Of a stretch of DNA of 40,975 nt, positions 1 through 7,859 are shown one piece after another. The stretch's first letter is position 1; each line of letters begins with the position of its first letter. The position numbers and the translations under genes were made by a program. The stretch spans positions 1 through 40,975 of the forward strand of contig NZ_CCDG010000048.1 of assembly GCF_000723885.1 (NCBI RefSeq), written 5' to 3'. The notes under the pieces are model-generated. The model worked only from the letters and a program-made list of their open reading frames with translations. It was not told where the DNA came from and made no database searches. This DNA is from Paenibacillus camerounensis. GTDB lineage: Bacteria > Bacillota > Bacilli > Paenibacillales > Paenibacillaceae.

Positions 1-18
1 CGGTCGAGGGCTTATCCA
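1..18 (+). rRNA. 23S rRNA, extreme 3' end (partial)
   Basis: The first bases match the usual 3' tip of Firmicute 23S rRNA (the 'cgaggacttaacc'-like end, here cgagggcttatcc). The rest of the 23S gene lies upstream of the window. The exact 3' end is approximate. A 5S gene about 195 bases downstream on the same strand supports the call. In B. subtilis an rRNA operon (rrnA) sits just before csfB, which matches the layout here. Confidence 0.75.
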
Positions 19-191
19 ATAAACTACCCCAAAAAGTGAAGAAGAGGCTGACGAAGCCGATTCCGATTACTTTCCGGGGGCCCCATAACAAGGGCAAACG
101 CATCTTCGTTTCGGATTCAGTTTTCAGGTGATCAAGCCTGTAACGCAACAACATTTATTCGCACTTCTGGTGTTGAAAATGTCTAGCGGCA

Positions 192-210
192 GCGTCTGTT
201 TCACAGACGC
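192..210 (+). other. Hairpin just upstream of 5S rRNA
   Basis: A perfect 7-bp stem (GCGTCTG / CAGACGC) with a 5-base loop ends four bases before the 5S start. It lies in the 23S-5S spacer and is probably part of the precursor structure around 5S. In this phylum 5S precursor is matured by RNase M5, encoded at 15102-15653. That this particular hairpin matters for processing is inference. Confidence 0.5.
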
Positions 211-213
211 ATG

Positions 214-330
214 TTTGGTGGCGATAGCGGAGGGGTTCCACGCGTACCCATCCCGAACACGACCGTTAAGTCCTCCAGCGCCAATGGTACTTGGACCGAA
301 GGGTCCTGGGAGAGTAGGACGCTGCCAAGC
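214..330 (+). rRNA. rrf: 5S ribosomal RNA
   Basis: This complete 117-base 5S gene begins TTTGGTGGCGATAGCG and ends GACGCTGCCAAGC; those two ends pair to form helix I. The internal CCCATCCCGAACACG and GAGAGTAGGACG blocks are conserved 5S landmarks. It follows the 23S tip in the same orientation, as expected for a 16S-23S-5S operon. No tRNA gene is seen between 5S and the terminator. End positions may be off by one or two bases. Confidence 0.95.
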
Positions 331-339
331 ACATGAAGT

Positions 340-380
340 CATTGTTGAGCAATCGGCAATGGCTTTTTTGTTGTTTTTTA
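340..380 (+). terminator. Probable terminator of the rRNA operon
   Basis: A short stem (CATTG at 340-344 with CAATG at 357-361) is followed by G-C-T6 and a second T-rich run to about 377. The stem is weak, but the position directly after 5S and the T-tracts fit an intrinsic terminator. The following 200 bases hold no RNA gene that could be recognised. A TATAAT hexamer at 462-467, without a good -35, may serve the next gene. Confidence 0.55.
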
Positions 381-581
381 AAGGGAGAGAAGAAAAAATA
401 TTGTAATAAAACGCTTTCATTTGAGTGACATTTTTGTTACCGACGTTATGGGTTATCCAAGTATAATAGAAATGTGCAAATATCAGGCATTGCCCTTAAT
501 ACGATCGAACTACTGTTAAATTCTAAAATTGAATTTTCTTGTGTCTTTTGATGCATGGTAGTGGTAAGGAGGATTTAAGGT

Positions 582-998
582 ATGAAGCAAAACCGGCCCT
601 TGTGGATACTATTAATTGTTTGTATATTGAGCGTGTCATTGATTGGCTGTGGGGTGAAGGAGCCCAAATGGGATAACTTTGAGGGAGCATTGAATGAGAA
701 GAGCTTCCCGGTCCCTGAGGAGGCAAGCTCACCTGACAGGACAACTACAAATGTTGCTATGGACTATGTACGGTATTCGTTATCCGGTCTTAAGGAAAAA
801 GAAGGCCTGCCGGATCCTTATCTGGAAGCCATTGAAGCGTGGGGCTGGAAGGAACAAAAAGGGGCAGAGGATGCGGGGAATTCCCGTGTTTTTCAAAAAG
901 ACAGCCTGATTATACATTTAACCGTTCATGATGGTTATTTTATAGTTATGATTCCTAAGGAAAAGAAGGTAGCTATTAAGGGACTAAAGAGTAAATAA
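582..998 (+). CDS. Small predicted lipoprotein, unknown function
   Basis: This 138-aa product has a classical lipoprotein signal: two basic residues (K2, R5), a hydrophobic stretch at about residues 7-19, and the lipobox LIGC with Cys23 as the predicted lipidated residue. The mature part is about 115 aa, soluble and charged (repeated K/E), with no motif recognised. The start is set by an AAGGAGG site at 566-572, nine bases before the ATG. The gene stands alone between the rRNA operon and a strong bidirectional terminator. B. subtilis has no counterpart at this position, so it is probably lineage-specific. A role at the outer face of the membrane is inferred only from the signal. Confidence 0.85.
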   Translation: MKQNRPLWILLIVCILSVSLIGCGVKEPKWDNFEGALNEKSFPVPEEASSPDRTTTNVAMDYVRYSLSGLKEKEGLPDPYLEAIEAWGWKEQKGAEDAGNSRVFQKDSLIIHLTVHDGYFIVMIPKEKKVAIKGLKSK

Positions 999-1038
999 AT
1001 AATCGCCGTCCATTGCGGACGGCGATTATTTATTTTTT
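993..1038. terminator. Strong bidirectional terminator
   Basis: A perfect 19-bp inverted repeat (993-1011 with 1017-1035) encloses a 5-base loop. The core is TCGCCGTCC/GGACGGCGA, flanked by A-rich and T-rich arms. T's to 1038 serve the plus strand and A's at the left serve the minus strand. It therefore separates the convergent lipoprotein gene and the minus-strand membrane protein gene. The stop codon of the former overlaps the left arm. Confidence 0.9.
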
Positions 1039-1095
1039 AATGAGCCAATGGTTTCTGGTCAGGCTGCATTTATAGTATGTATAAGACGCTTAACA

Positions 1096-1620
1096 TTACT
1101 GTGCATAATAGGAGACATCGGCAGGACTGAATTTAAGCATTCCGCTATTGTCATTATGCCGGAGCATCAGAAGTGCATACAACCGGGGCAAAAGAAGCCA
1201 CAAGTGGCAGACTGCCAGTGAGGCTGTAAATGCAGCAGGTACCCAGACAATAAATAGGGCAGCAATGCACAGGCCGATCCAGAAGTTATGCAGCTGTACC
1301 TTGCGGAAGATGCTGTAGCTGATATACTGCTCAGGCATATAGCCTAACCAGGGCAGGCGAAGGGTGATTTTCCAGCGCTTGGCGATAGGGTGCCCGGTGA
1401 TAAGCAGTACTGAACGTGAAATGACATATTGGACCCACAATACAACGGGAGCGGCAATAAGCATATACAGGAAGCTCCACCAGGATAGGAATACAGTCTC
1501 CAGTACCAAAAATATTAGAGGGAGCAGGTAATAGGCACGCAGCTTCGTATTCGTCAGGTTTATTTTTTTGATAAGCTTGTATTGGTAGAATGTTGCTGCG
1601 CCTTTGGTGTTAGATTCCAT
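1096..1620 (-). CDS. Four-helix membrane protein, unknown function
   Basis: This 174-aa product has four hydrophobic segments in two closely spaced pairs, at about residues 29-47, 50-72, 110-132 and 134-153. A basic loop lies between the pairs and the C-terminus is polar. The arrangement suggests an integral membrane protein with both ends cytoplasmic. A GAGGAGGT ribosome site lies about 12 bases before the ATG on the minus strand. It is transcribed against its neighbours and ends at the bidirectional terminator at 993-1038. I recognise no family. xpaC and yaaN occupy this neighbourhood in B. subtilis, but this protein does not look like either. Confidence 0.7.
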   Translation of the reverse strand: MESNTKGAATFYQYKLIKKINLTNTKLRAYYLLPLIFLVLETVFLSWWSFLYMLIAAPVVLWVQYVISRSVLLITGHPIAKRWKITLRLPWLGYMPEQYISYSIFRKVQLHNFWIGLCIAALFIVWVPAAFTASLAVCHLWLLLPRLYALLMLRHNDNSGMLKFSPADVSYYAQ

Positions 1621-1827
1621 TGCTAAAATATAACCTCCTCATGAATGCTCATGTTAATAATATCGGATGTATGGGGCATTTTATTAAACTTCGTTAACTC
1701 AATCACCAGCCGGAGATCACAGAATATATATATTATGGGCAGGGCAGGATAGGAAAAAACTATGAAAAGGTTTAAAATGATAGAAGGTGTAACATACTGT
1801 TCTTAAAAGAGTCAAGGTGGGATGGTA

Positions 1828-2013
1828 ATGGAACAGCAAACCGAGCAGCCCTGCATTATATGCGGGCAGATAAAGCAAGAAGGAATTGTGATTGTCTCGC
1901 ATTTCATTTGTGAGGATTGCGAGAGTGAGATGGTGCGTACGGATGCTGAAGACATCAAGTACCGCTTTTTTATCGGACGGATGAAGAAGATCGGATTGCA
2001 AAAGAACGCCTAA
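1828..2013 (+). CDS. csfB: Anti-sigma-G factor Gin (CsfB)
   Basis: This 61-aa zinc-ribbon protein has Cys9-x2-Cys12 and Cys28-x2-Cys31, then the conserved helix around KYRFFIGRMKKIG. This is the Gin/CsfB pattern. In B. subtilis Gin is made under sigma-F and sigma-E and holds sigma-G (and sigma-E) inactive. An upstream in-frame ATG at 1822 is only one base from the AAGGTGG site at 1814-1820, whereas the ATG at 1828 has a normal 7-base spacer, so 1828 is preferred. Its place between an rRNA operon and yaaO matches B. subtilis. No sigma-F promoter could be read with confidence. Confidence 0.9.
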   Translation: MEQQTEQPCIICGQIKQEGIVIVSHFICEDCESEMVRTDAEDIKYRFFIGRMKKIGLQKNA

Positions 2014-2095
2014 CCGGTCAAGAGTACTAATTACGGTGTAAAAAGAGCGGGCGGTGAAGTTGTGTCGCAATGGCTGTACAACAGGCAATACGTAT

Positions 2096-2138
2096 AACGG
2101 CTTTCCCGTTCTCTATTGGTGCGGTGAAGCCGTTTTGT
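2096..2138 (+). terminator. Possible terminator after csfB
   Basis: An 8-bp stem AACGGCTT / AAGCCGTT (2096-2103 with 2127-2134) is followed by TTTTGTTG. The 23-base loop is long and the T-run is short, so this is a weak call. It lies between csfB and yaaO. Confidence 0.45.
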
Positions 2139-2224
2139 TGTGCGGCTTAGGCTTTTGCACGGTATTATAGGCGTTTGGCCGTATTTGCGTTAAAATAGAG
2201 GTAACCCCAGGGAAGGATATAGAT

Positions 2225-3943
2225 ATGGACAAGTTAGAGCCTGGCAGGGCGCCAATATATGAAATGCTGGAACAATATAGACTTAAGGGTAATATATCTT
2301 ATCACGTGCCCGGCCACAAGAACGGCAATGCCTACAGCACCGGCGGAGGGGCAGGCTTTCTCGGTGAGATTATGAGATACGATGTGACCGAGATAACCGG
2401 CACAGATGATCTCCATCATCCGGAGGGAGTTATTCAGGAGGCACAGGAGCTGGCTGCGGACTGCTTTGGGGCGGAGGAGAGCTTTCTGCTGGTTGGCGGA
2501 AGTACTGCCGGCAATCTTGCCCTTATTCTGACTGTATGTCCCGAGCCGGGGATGACGCTGATTCTGCAGCGTAATGTCCATAAATCAGTAATACACGGGC
2601 TGATGCTGGCCGGTGTGAATGCTGTCTTTATGGAGCCGCAGCTGGATACGGACAGCGGCCTGGCGGTCGCTCCGGCGGCTGAAGCGGTACAGGCTGCTCT
2701 CGCAGCCTACCCGGAGGCCGCCGCGGTACTGGTGACCATGCCGAATTACTACGGCATGGGAACGGATCTTGCGCCCCTCGCGCGCATCTGCCACGCCAGC
2801 AGCGTTCCGCTGCTGGTTGACGAGGCGCACGGGGCGCATTACGGGCAGCACCCGGCGCTTCCGGCCGGGGCGCTTGCCTGCGGCGCGGACGGCGTGGTGC
2901 AGTCCACGCACAAGATGCTGCCGGCGCTGACGATGGGCGCCATGCTGCATGTGCAGGGGCCGCGCCTTGACCGCGCGCTGCTGCGGCAGCGGCTGGCTAT
3001 GGTGCAGAGCTCCAGCCCATCGTATCCGCTGATGGCTTCGCTCGATCTGGCCCGGCGGCTGGTGCACACCGGGCGCGCCGGAGCCTTCACGGCGGGGCTC
3101 GCCGCCGTGGACGTGCTGAAGCGCGGCCTGGCGGAGCTGCCGCGCTTTGGGCTGCTGCAGCCTGCGGCGCAGCAGCAGACCCCCGGCGGCGCTGGCACAG
3201 CCGCCGGAGAACCCGCGCCGCCAGCCAGCGGGGCGGCGTACACGACCCAGGACCCCTTCAAGGCGGTCATCTATGACGCCGCCGGGGTCCTGGTGGGCTT
3301 CGAGCTGCAGCGCAGGCTCGAAGAGAAGGGCATCGTGCCGGAGATGAGCGACGACCGGCACGTAGTGCTGGCCTTCAGCCTCGGCTCGAAGGCTGAAGAG
3401 GCTGCTGCGCTGCTGGGCGCGCTGCGCGGCATAGATGCTGAAGCGCCGGCGGCAGGCCGGCCGGGCCTGAGCAGTGCTGAAGAATCGGCGCACTGCCGGA
3501 ACGGCGCAGCCGTTAAGGAATTAACTCCGCTTAGAAGCCCGCGGGCCTCTGCTCTTGTTAGGGAATCAGTTCACTCTGATTCGCCGGATACTGTAGCTGA
3601 AGCTATCCGGGAGCCTGGAGCTTTCCGGCCAGCCAATATTTCCACGTGGAACATTTTGAGCGGACAGCTTTTTTCACAGCCGGTAAGGTTCACCATGAAG
3701 CCGGTATCTCAAGCTGAAACCGAAAGTATACCTCTCGAATACAGTATAGGAAGAACAAGTGCGGAGATGGTGATCCCTTATCCGCCTGGAATTCCGCTAC
3801 TATACCCGGGAGAGGTTATAACCGATGCAGCCTGCAGCAGGCTGGAGGCGCTGAGCCGGGGGGGAGCCAGGTTTCAGGCCTGCGCTGACCCTTTGCTGCA
3901 GAGAATCAGGGTCTACAACATACAGAAGGGCGGAGAAGTATAA
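2225..3943 (+). CDS. yaaO: PLP-dependent Orn/Lys/Arg decarboxylase family protein YaaO
   Basis: This 572-aa fold-type I PLP enzyme belongs to the arginine/lysine/ornithine decarboxylase family. Visible landmarks are the N-terminal YHVPGHK motif, GGSTAGN (cofactor phosphate region), the Asp-Glu-Ala-His-Gly block, and STHKM with Lys230 as the expected Schiff-base lysine. Family members of this short type are usually near 480 aa. The excess lies in two low-complexity stretches, about residues 305-340 (Ala/Pro/Gly/Gln-rich) and 405-460. DNA from about 2740 to 3480 is visibly GC-richer than the neighbouring genes. The substrate cannot be told from sequence. The ATG has a GGAAGG site eight bases upstream. 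tmk starts directly after the stop codon, so the two are probably co-transcribed. Confidence 0.9.
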   Translation: MDKLEPGRAPIYEMLEQYRLKGNISYHVPGHKNGNAYSTGGGAGFLGEIMRYDVTEITGTDDLHHPEGVIQEAQELAADCFGAEESFLLVGGSTAGNLALILTVCPEPGMTLILQRNVHKSVIHGLMLAGVNAVFMEPQLDTDSGLAVAPAAEAVQAALAAYPEAAAVLVTMPNYYGMGTDLAPLARICHASSVPLLVDEAHGAHYGQHPALPAGALACGADGVVQSTHKMLPALTMGAMLHVQGPRLDRALLRQRLAMVQSSSPSYPLMASLDLARRLVHTGRAGAFTAGLAAVDVLKRGLAELPRFGLLQPAAQQQTPGGAGTAAGEPAPPASGAAYTTQDPFKAVIYDAAGVLVGFELQRRLEEKGIVPEMSDDRHVVLAFSLGSKAEEAAALLGALRGIDAEAPAAGRPGLSSAEESAHCRNGAAVKELTPLRSPRASALVRESVHSDSPDTVAEAIREPGAFRPANISTWNILSGQLFSQPVRFTMKPVSQAETESIPLEYSIGRTSAEMVIPYPPGIPLLYPGEVITDAACSRLEALSRGGARFQACADPLLQRIRVYNIQKGGEV

Positions 3944-4585
3944 GTGGGACGTGAAGGCTTTTTTATTACTTTGGAGGGAGGCGATGGAGCAGGAAAAACA
4001 ACCGTATTGGGCAGAGTAGCAGCTTATCTGCAGAATCATTCCATGCCTTATATCATTACACGGGAACCCGGAGGCATTGAGATTGCCGAGAAGATCCGCT
4101 CCATCATTCTTGATCCTGCCCATACGGCAATGGATGCACGGACGGAAGCGCTGCTGTATGCGGCGGCACGAAGCCAGCATCTGGCTGAAGTGGTTGAGCC
4201 TGCACTGCAGCAAGGCCTTACTGTACTTTGTGACCGCTTTGTCGACAGCAGTCTTGTTTACCAGGGCCATGCCAGAGGGCTTGGCATTGAGCAGGTACGG
4301 AATATTAACGAGTTCGCCACCGGTGGGCGCAAGCCGGATCTTACCTTTTATCTTGATGTAGATCCGGAGATCGGCTTATCGCGGATTGCTGCTAACCAGG
4401 ACAGGGAGGTTAACCGCCTTGATCTGGAGAAGCTTGATTTTCATCAGAAGGTGCGTGAGGGCTATCAGCTGGTGGTACAGTCTGACCCGGAACGTGTAGT
4501 TGTGCTGGATGCCAACCGCCCGATTCATATGGTAGAGCAGGATATCGTCCGGACGCTGAAAGAGCGTATATTAAAGGATTTTTAA
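3944..4585 (+). CDS. tmk: Thymidylate kinase
   Basis: The 213-aa product phosphorylates dTMP to dTDP for DNA synthesis. The P-loop GGDGAGKTT spans residues 12-20, EPGG is at 41-44 and the DR(F/Y) motif with the following Ser is at 97-102. All are diagnostic of bacterial Tmk, and the length is typical. The gene starts with GTG immediately after the yaaO stop, with the ribosome site inside yaaO, which implies translational coupling. The order yaaO-tmk-darA-yaaR-holB is that of B. subtilis and joins nucleotide supply with the DNA polymerase III delta-prime subunit. Confidence 0.97.
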   Translation: MGREGFFITLEGGDGAGKTTVLGRVAAYLQNHSMPYIITREPGGIEIAEKIRSIILDPAHTAMDARTEALLYAAARSQHLAEVVEPALQQGLTVLCDRFVDSSLVYQGHARGLGIEQVRNINEFATGGRKPDLTFYLDVDPEIGLSRIAANQDREVNRLDLEKLDFHQKVREGYQLVVQSDPERVVVLDANRPIHMVEQDIVRTLKERILKDF

Positions 4586-4663
4586 GTTATCATGTCAAAT
4601 ATTACTCTAAGCACACTGCTATAAAATGAGGTTCTTACCAAAACTATTAGGAGGAATGCGAAG

Positions 4664-4993
4664 ATGAATCTAATCATTGCAATTATCCAGGATAAAGACA
4701 GTAACCGGTTGTCCAGCGAACTCGTCAAGGCCAATTTCCGTGCCACCAAGCTGGCAAGTACAGGCGGATTTCTGCGGGCAGGTAATACGACATTTCTGAT
4801 TGGTGTAGATGACTCCCAGGTGGATGCGGTACTTGGAGTAATCCGCAACAGCTGCAAGGTGCGCGAACAGCTCGTTACTCCGGTAACCCCAATGAGCGGT
4901 ACAACAGATTCCTATCTGCCGCTTCCGGTAGAAGTTCAGGTAGGCGGAGCTACAGTATTTGTTCTTCCTGTCGATCGTTTTGAGCATTATTGA
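4664..4993 (+). CDS. darA: c-di-AMP receptor DarA (PII-like)
   Basis: The 109-aa protein is almost a textbook DarA/YaaQ: the N-terminal strand MNLIIAIIQDKD, the TGGFLRAGNTTFLIG loop, and the C-terminal strand ending VLPVDRFEHY. DarA is a trimeric PII-like protein that binds cyclic di-AMP between subunits; its downstream partner is not established. A TAGGAGG site precedes the ATG. It is the third gene of the cluster. The c-di-AMP riboswitch at about 13260 shows that the same nucleotide also acts on RNA in this region. Confidence 0.95.
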   Translation: MNLIIAIIQDKDSNRLSSELVKANFRATKLASTGGFLRAGNTTFLIGVDDSQVDAVLGVIRNSCKVREQLVTPVTPMSGTTDSYLPLPVEVQVGGATVFVLPVDRFEHY

Positions 4994-5017
4994 GCATAAT
5001 AAGGGCGGTAGATACTT

Positions 5018-5461
5018 TTGAAAATCAATCCGGGCTACAGGCCCTTAAAAAGTGAACTTCCTAACGCTGATGCCGAGCGCAGACCCGTTCAGCAAAAGAG
5101 CTTTAATGACGTATTTCAGCAGCAGGGGGAGCAAAAAACACTGGATGAGCTAAACCGTCAGATCAAAGATATTCAGCAGCAGGGTGACCGGCTGGCCAAA
5201 TCAATGACGGTGCGTGAGCTTGCTATATACCGGAATATGGTCAAACGCTTTTTGGAAGAAACAGCCCGGCGCGGTGTCGTCCTAAAAGAAACCAAAGGCT
5301 GGGACCGCCGCGGCCGCGGCAAGCGCTACAAGCTGCTGGAGGAGATTGATGCCGCCCTGCTGAATCTGGCAGATGATCTGCTGGAGAGTGAGCAGGGACG
5401 GATCGATCTGCTGGGCCGGGTCGGTGAGATCCGCGGGATGCTGATTAATCTTTCTTTTTAA
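5018..5461 (+). CDS. yaaR: YaaR family protein (DUF327)
   Basis: This 147-aa soluble, highly charged and mostly helical protein belongs to the YaaR/DUF327 family; its function is not known. The N-terminal 30 residues look disordered. A helical region with LNRQIKDIQQQGDRLAKS suggests a coiled coil at about residues 40-62, followed by the conserved block VRELAIYRNMVKRFLEE. The start codon is TTG, preceded by AAGGGCGG. It sits 24 bases after darA and 18 bases before holB, so it is probably translated from the same mRNA. Synteny with B. subtilis yaaR is exact. Confidence 0.9.
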   Translation: MKINPGYRPLKSELPNADAERRPVQQKSFNDVFQQQGEQKTLDELNRQIKDIQQQGDRLAKSMTVRELAIYRNMVKRFLEETARRGVVLKETKGWDRRGRGKRYKLLEEIDAALLNLADDLLESEQGRIDLLGRVGEIRGMLINLSF

Positions 5462-5479
5462 AAGAAGTTGGAGGAATTT

Positions 5480-6454
5480 ATGCCTTTTCATGATATATTA
5501 GGCCAGGAGGATGCAAAGCGTCTGCTGCAGAACGCGCTCCGTAAGGATGCCGTCAGTCATGCCTACTTGTTCACCGGCCTTGCCGGCAGCGGACAGATGA
5601 AGACAGCGCTGATGTTTGCCCAGGCGATTTTCTGTACCGGGCGTAAAGATGATGCCTGCGGAGAGTGTCTTGAGTGCCGAAAGGTGGAGCATGGCAACCA
5701 TCCCGATCTGACGCTGCTGAAGCCCGACGGGGCAAGTATTAAGATTGATCAGATCCGCGAGCTGCAGCGTGTGTTTTCCTACCGGTCAGAAGGGGTTAAC
5801 CCGAAGGTTTATATTATAGAGGGAGCAGACAAAATGACGGTCCAGGCCGCCAACAGTCTGCTTAAGTTTCTGGAGGAGCCGCCTGCTCCGGCAGTAGGCA
5901 TTCTAATCTCCGATAACAGCAGTTCCTTGCTGCCCACAATTCAGTCGAGGACCCAGCGTATTCCGTTCAGTCCGCTGCATCCGGATCTTATGCTCCAGGC
6001 TTTAGCCGCTGATGGGGTTCCGGTGCCGCTGGCCCGGTGCGCTGTTTCGCTTACTTCGGGACTTGACGGCTGCAGGGAACTTTTGGCACAGAATTGGTTT
6101 GCAGAAATGAGAAATCTAGTGTTACAATTAGCAAAGGAGTCTATGGGCAAGGGCAGCACTGCAGTGGCAACCGCCGGGCAGAAGCTGACTAAGGCCGGAC
6201 TCGGTGAACATATGGATACTCTGTTCAGCATGTTCCACCTTTGGTTCAAAGATATGCTCTACTTCCTGTACCGCAGACACGAAAGCATCGTTTTCATAGA
6301 TCAGTTAGACTTTATTTCCAGACATGCCCGCGAGCGGAGCACGGAACAATGGGTCTCCTATATGGAATCCGCAACGGAGAGCAAGCGCAAGCTCCGTTCC
6401 AACGCCAATGCGGTACTCTGTCTGGAGCAGTTTTTAATCCGATTGGAAGGGTAA
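5480..6454 (+). CDS. holB: DNA polymerase III delta-prime subunit
   Basis: The 324-aa clamp-loader subunit starts MPFHDILGQEDAK. The start is the ATG at 5480, because GGAGG at 5470-5474 lies just upstream; an in-frame TTG at 5468 overlaps that site and is rejected. Zinc-binding Cys52, Cys60, Cys63 and Cys66 form the clamp-loader CxxC ribbon. The P-loop is degenerate (GLAGSGQMKT, residues 33-42), as is normal for delta-prime, which does not need ATPase activity. The block NSLLKFLEEPP and the SRT in place of the SRC motif are also visible. It acts in loading the sliding clamp at the replication fork. Confidence 0.95.
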   Translation: MPFHDILGQEDAKRLLQNALRKDAVSHAYLFTGLAGSGQMKTALMFAQAIFCTGRKDDACGECLECRKVEHGNHPDLTLLKPDGASIKIDQIRELQRVFSYRSEGVNPKVYIIEGADKMTVQAANSLLKFLEEPPAPAVGILISDNSSSLLPTIQSRTQRIPFSPLHPDLMLQALAADGVPVPLARCAVSLTSGLDGCRELLAQNWFAEMRNLVLQLAKESMGKGSTAVATAGQKLTKAGLGEHMDTLFSMFHLWFKDMLYFLYRRHESIVFIDQLDFISRHARERSTEQWVSYMESATESKRKLRSNANAVLCLEQFLIRLEG

Positions 6455-6596
6455 AGGCTTAGATATAATATAATCCTCCGGATCAGCGCTTCAGCCTGGA
6501 ACTAAAGGTTTAACGGATGAGGAAGGACAAGCATAGATCACCAGGGAGCGGATTTGCTTAAGGGTTCCTTTTACCGGCAAACAAGGGGGTTAATTT

Positions 6597-7397
6597 TTGT
6601 ACAGCGTAGTAGGCGTCCGCTTTAAAAAGGCGGGTAAAATATATTATTTCGATCCGCTTGATTTCCCGATTGAACGTGATCAGTGCGTTATAGTGGAAAC
6701 AGCACGTGGGGTTGAATACGGTAAAGTTGTCGTTGGCAAAAAAGAGGTGCAGGAAGCCGATGTTGTATTGCCTCTCAAGAAAGTCATGCGGATCGCCGGG
6801 GAAACCGACGCACGTGTGGTGGAGGAGAACAAGGGTGCAGCAAAGGACGCTTTCAACACCTGTTTAAATAAAATCCGCGATCACGGCCTCAAAATGAAGC
6901 TGGTGGATGTAGAATTCACTTTTGACCGTAACAAGATTATTTTTTATTTTACAGCTGAGGGACGGGTTGATTTCCGTGAGCTGGTCAAGGATCTGGCAAG
7001 TATTTTCCGGACCCGGATCGAGCTGCGGCAGATCGGTGTGCGTGACGAAGCGAAGATGCTGGGCGGTCTGGGGCCTTGCGGACGGGTGTTATGCTGCTCC
7101 TCCTGGCTTGGCGATTTCGAGCCGGTATCCATCAAGATGGCCAAGGACCAGAACCTTTCACTGAATCCGACTAAGATCTCAGGCTTATGCGGAAGACTAA
7201 TGTGCTGCCTGAAGTTTGAGCATGATAATTATGAGAGCACAAAGGAAGAAATGCCGGCGGTAGGCAAGCTTGTCGTAACCTCACTGGGAGAAGGCAAGGT
7301 GGTTGGAATTAATGCCGGAAGCCGTACGGTTCATGTACAGCTGTTTGAAGTGGGCAAAGTTAAGGAACTTCCAATGGATGATGTTGTCGTCAAGTAA
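6597..7397 (+). CDS. ricT: RicT (YaaT), PSP1-domain subunit of the Y-complex
   Basis: The 266-aa PSP1 domain protein carries six cysteines in two blocks (Cys161, Cys166, Cys167, then Cys198, Cys203, Cys204) in the pattern CGRxLCC ... CGRLMCC. In B. subtilis RicT forms a complex with RicA and RicF that binds Fe-S clusters, supports RNase Y-dependent mRNA maturation and promotes phosphorelay activity for sporulation and competence. The start is TTG, seven bases after AAGGGGG. A 142-base gap separates it from holB, but no terminator is seen there. yabA follows 28 bases later. Confidence 0.95.
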   Translation: MYSVVGVRFKKAGKIYYFDPLDFPIERDQCVIVETARGVEYGKVVVGKKEVQEADVVLPLKKVMRIAGETDARVVEENKGAAKDAFNTCLNKIRDHGLKMKLVDVEFTFDRNKIIFYFTAEGRVDFRELVKDLASIFRTRIELRQIGVRDEAKMLGGLGPCGRVLCCSSWLGDFEPVSIKMAKDQNLSLNPTKISGLCGRLMCCLKFEHDNYESTKEEMPAVGKLVVTSLGEGKVVGINAGSRTVHVQLFEVGKVKELPMDDVVVK

Positions 7398-7425
7398 ACC
7401 ATAAGGTTACTTTCGGGGTGGAAAC

Positions 7426-7791
7426 TTGGAGAAGAAAAATATATTTGCACACATGCAGGAGATGGAAGCGCAGATGGAGACGATGCGCGCCACTCTCGGA
7501 GATTGGAAACAGACGGTTAAGGAACTGATGGAAGCCAATCAAAGGCTCAGTCTGGAAAATGAACAGCTCCGCAAAATACTGAAAAGGGAAGCACCTTTGG
7601 ACCCGGCCGTGGATACAGCTGAAGCAGAAGCACTGCTGGCTGCCGCTGAAGGAACAGAGGAGGTCGTCGGAGAAGGTTATGATAACCTGGCCCGCTTGTA
7701 CCATGAAGGCTTTCACATCTGTAATGTCTATTTCGGACATTTACGCACAGAGGGTGACTGCCTGTTCTGTCTTTCTTTTCTTAATAAATGA
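7426..7791 (+). CDS. yabA: Replication initiation control protein YabA
   Basis: The 121-aa protein has the two-part YabA architecture. The N-terminal leucine-rich helix (about residues 1-55) forms the tetrameric coiled coil, and the C-terminal zinc domain has His97, Cys99, Cys112 and Cys115. YabA binds DnaA and DnaN and limits over-initiation in B. subtilis. The start is TTG behind GGGGTGG. It closes the yaaO-yabA cluster, since a good terminator follows within 15 bases. The linker at about residues 55-85 is acidic and alanine-rich. Confidence 0.95.
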   Translation: MEKKNIFAHMQEMEAQMETMRATLGDWKQTVKELMEANQRLSLENEQLRKILKREAPLDPAVDTAEAEALLAAAEGTEEVVGEGYDNLARLYHEGFHICNVYFGHLRTEGDCLFCLSFLNK

Positions 7792-7801
7792 GGATATCCA
7801 G

Positions 7802-7832
7802 CCGTAGGAGATTTACGCCTACGGTTTTTTTT
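7802..7832 (+). terminator. Intrinsic terminator after yabA
   Basis: Stem CCGTAGG (7802-7808) pairs with CCTACGG (7818-7824), followed directly by eight T's. It ends the yaaO-tmk-darA-yaaR-holB-ricT-yabA unit. Confidence 0.9.
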
Positions 7833-7859
7833 GAATTTTATACACTTTAGGAGATTATA

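Noticed and set aside
1700..1821. Sigma-F promoter for csfB
   Set aside because: GG- and A-rich stretches resemble a -10, but no candidate keeps both elements at correct spacing.
2585..3493. Long minus-strand frames inside yaaO
   Set aside because: They are low-complexity Arg/Gln/Ala products of a GC-rich gene read on the wrong strand; the plus frame has clear PLP-enzyme motifs.
5468..5479. TTG start for holB
   Set aside because: It would put the GGAGG ribosome site inside the coding region; the ATG at 5480 is correctly spaced.
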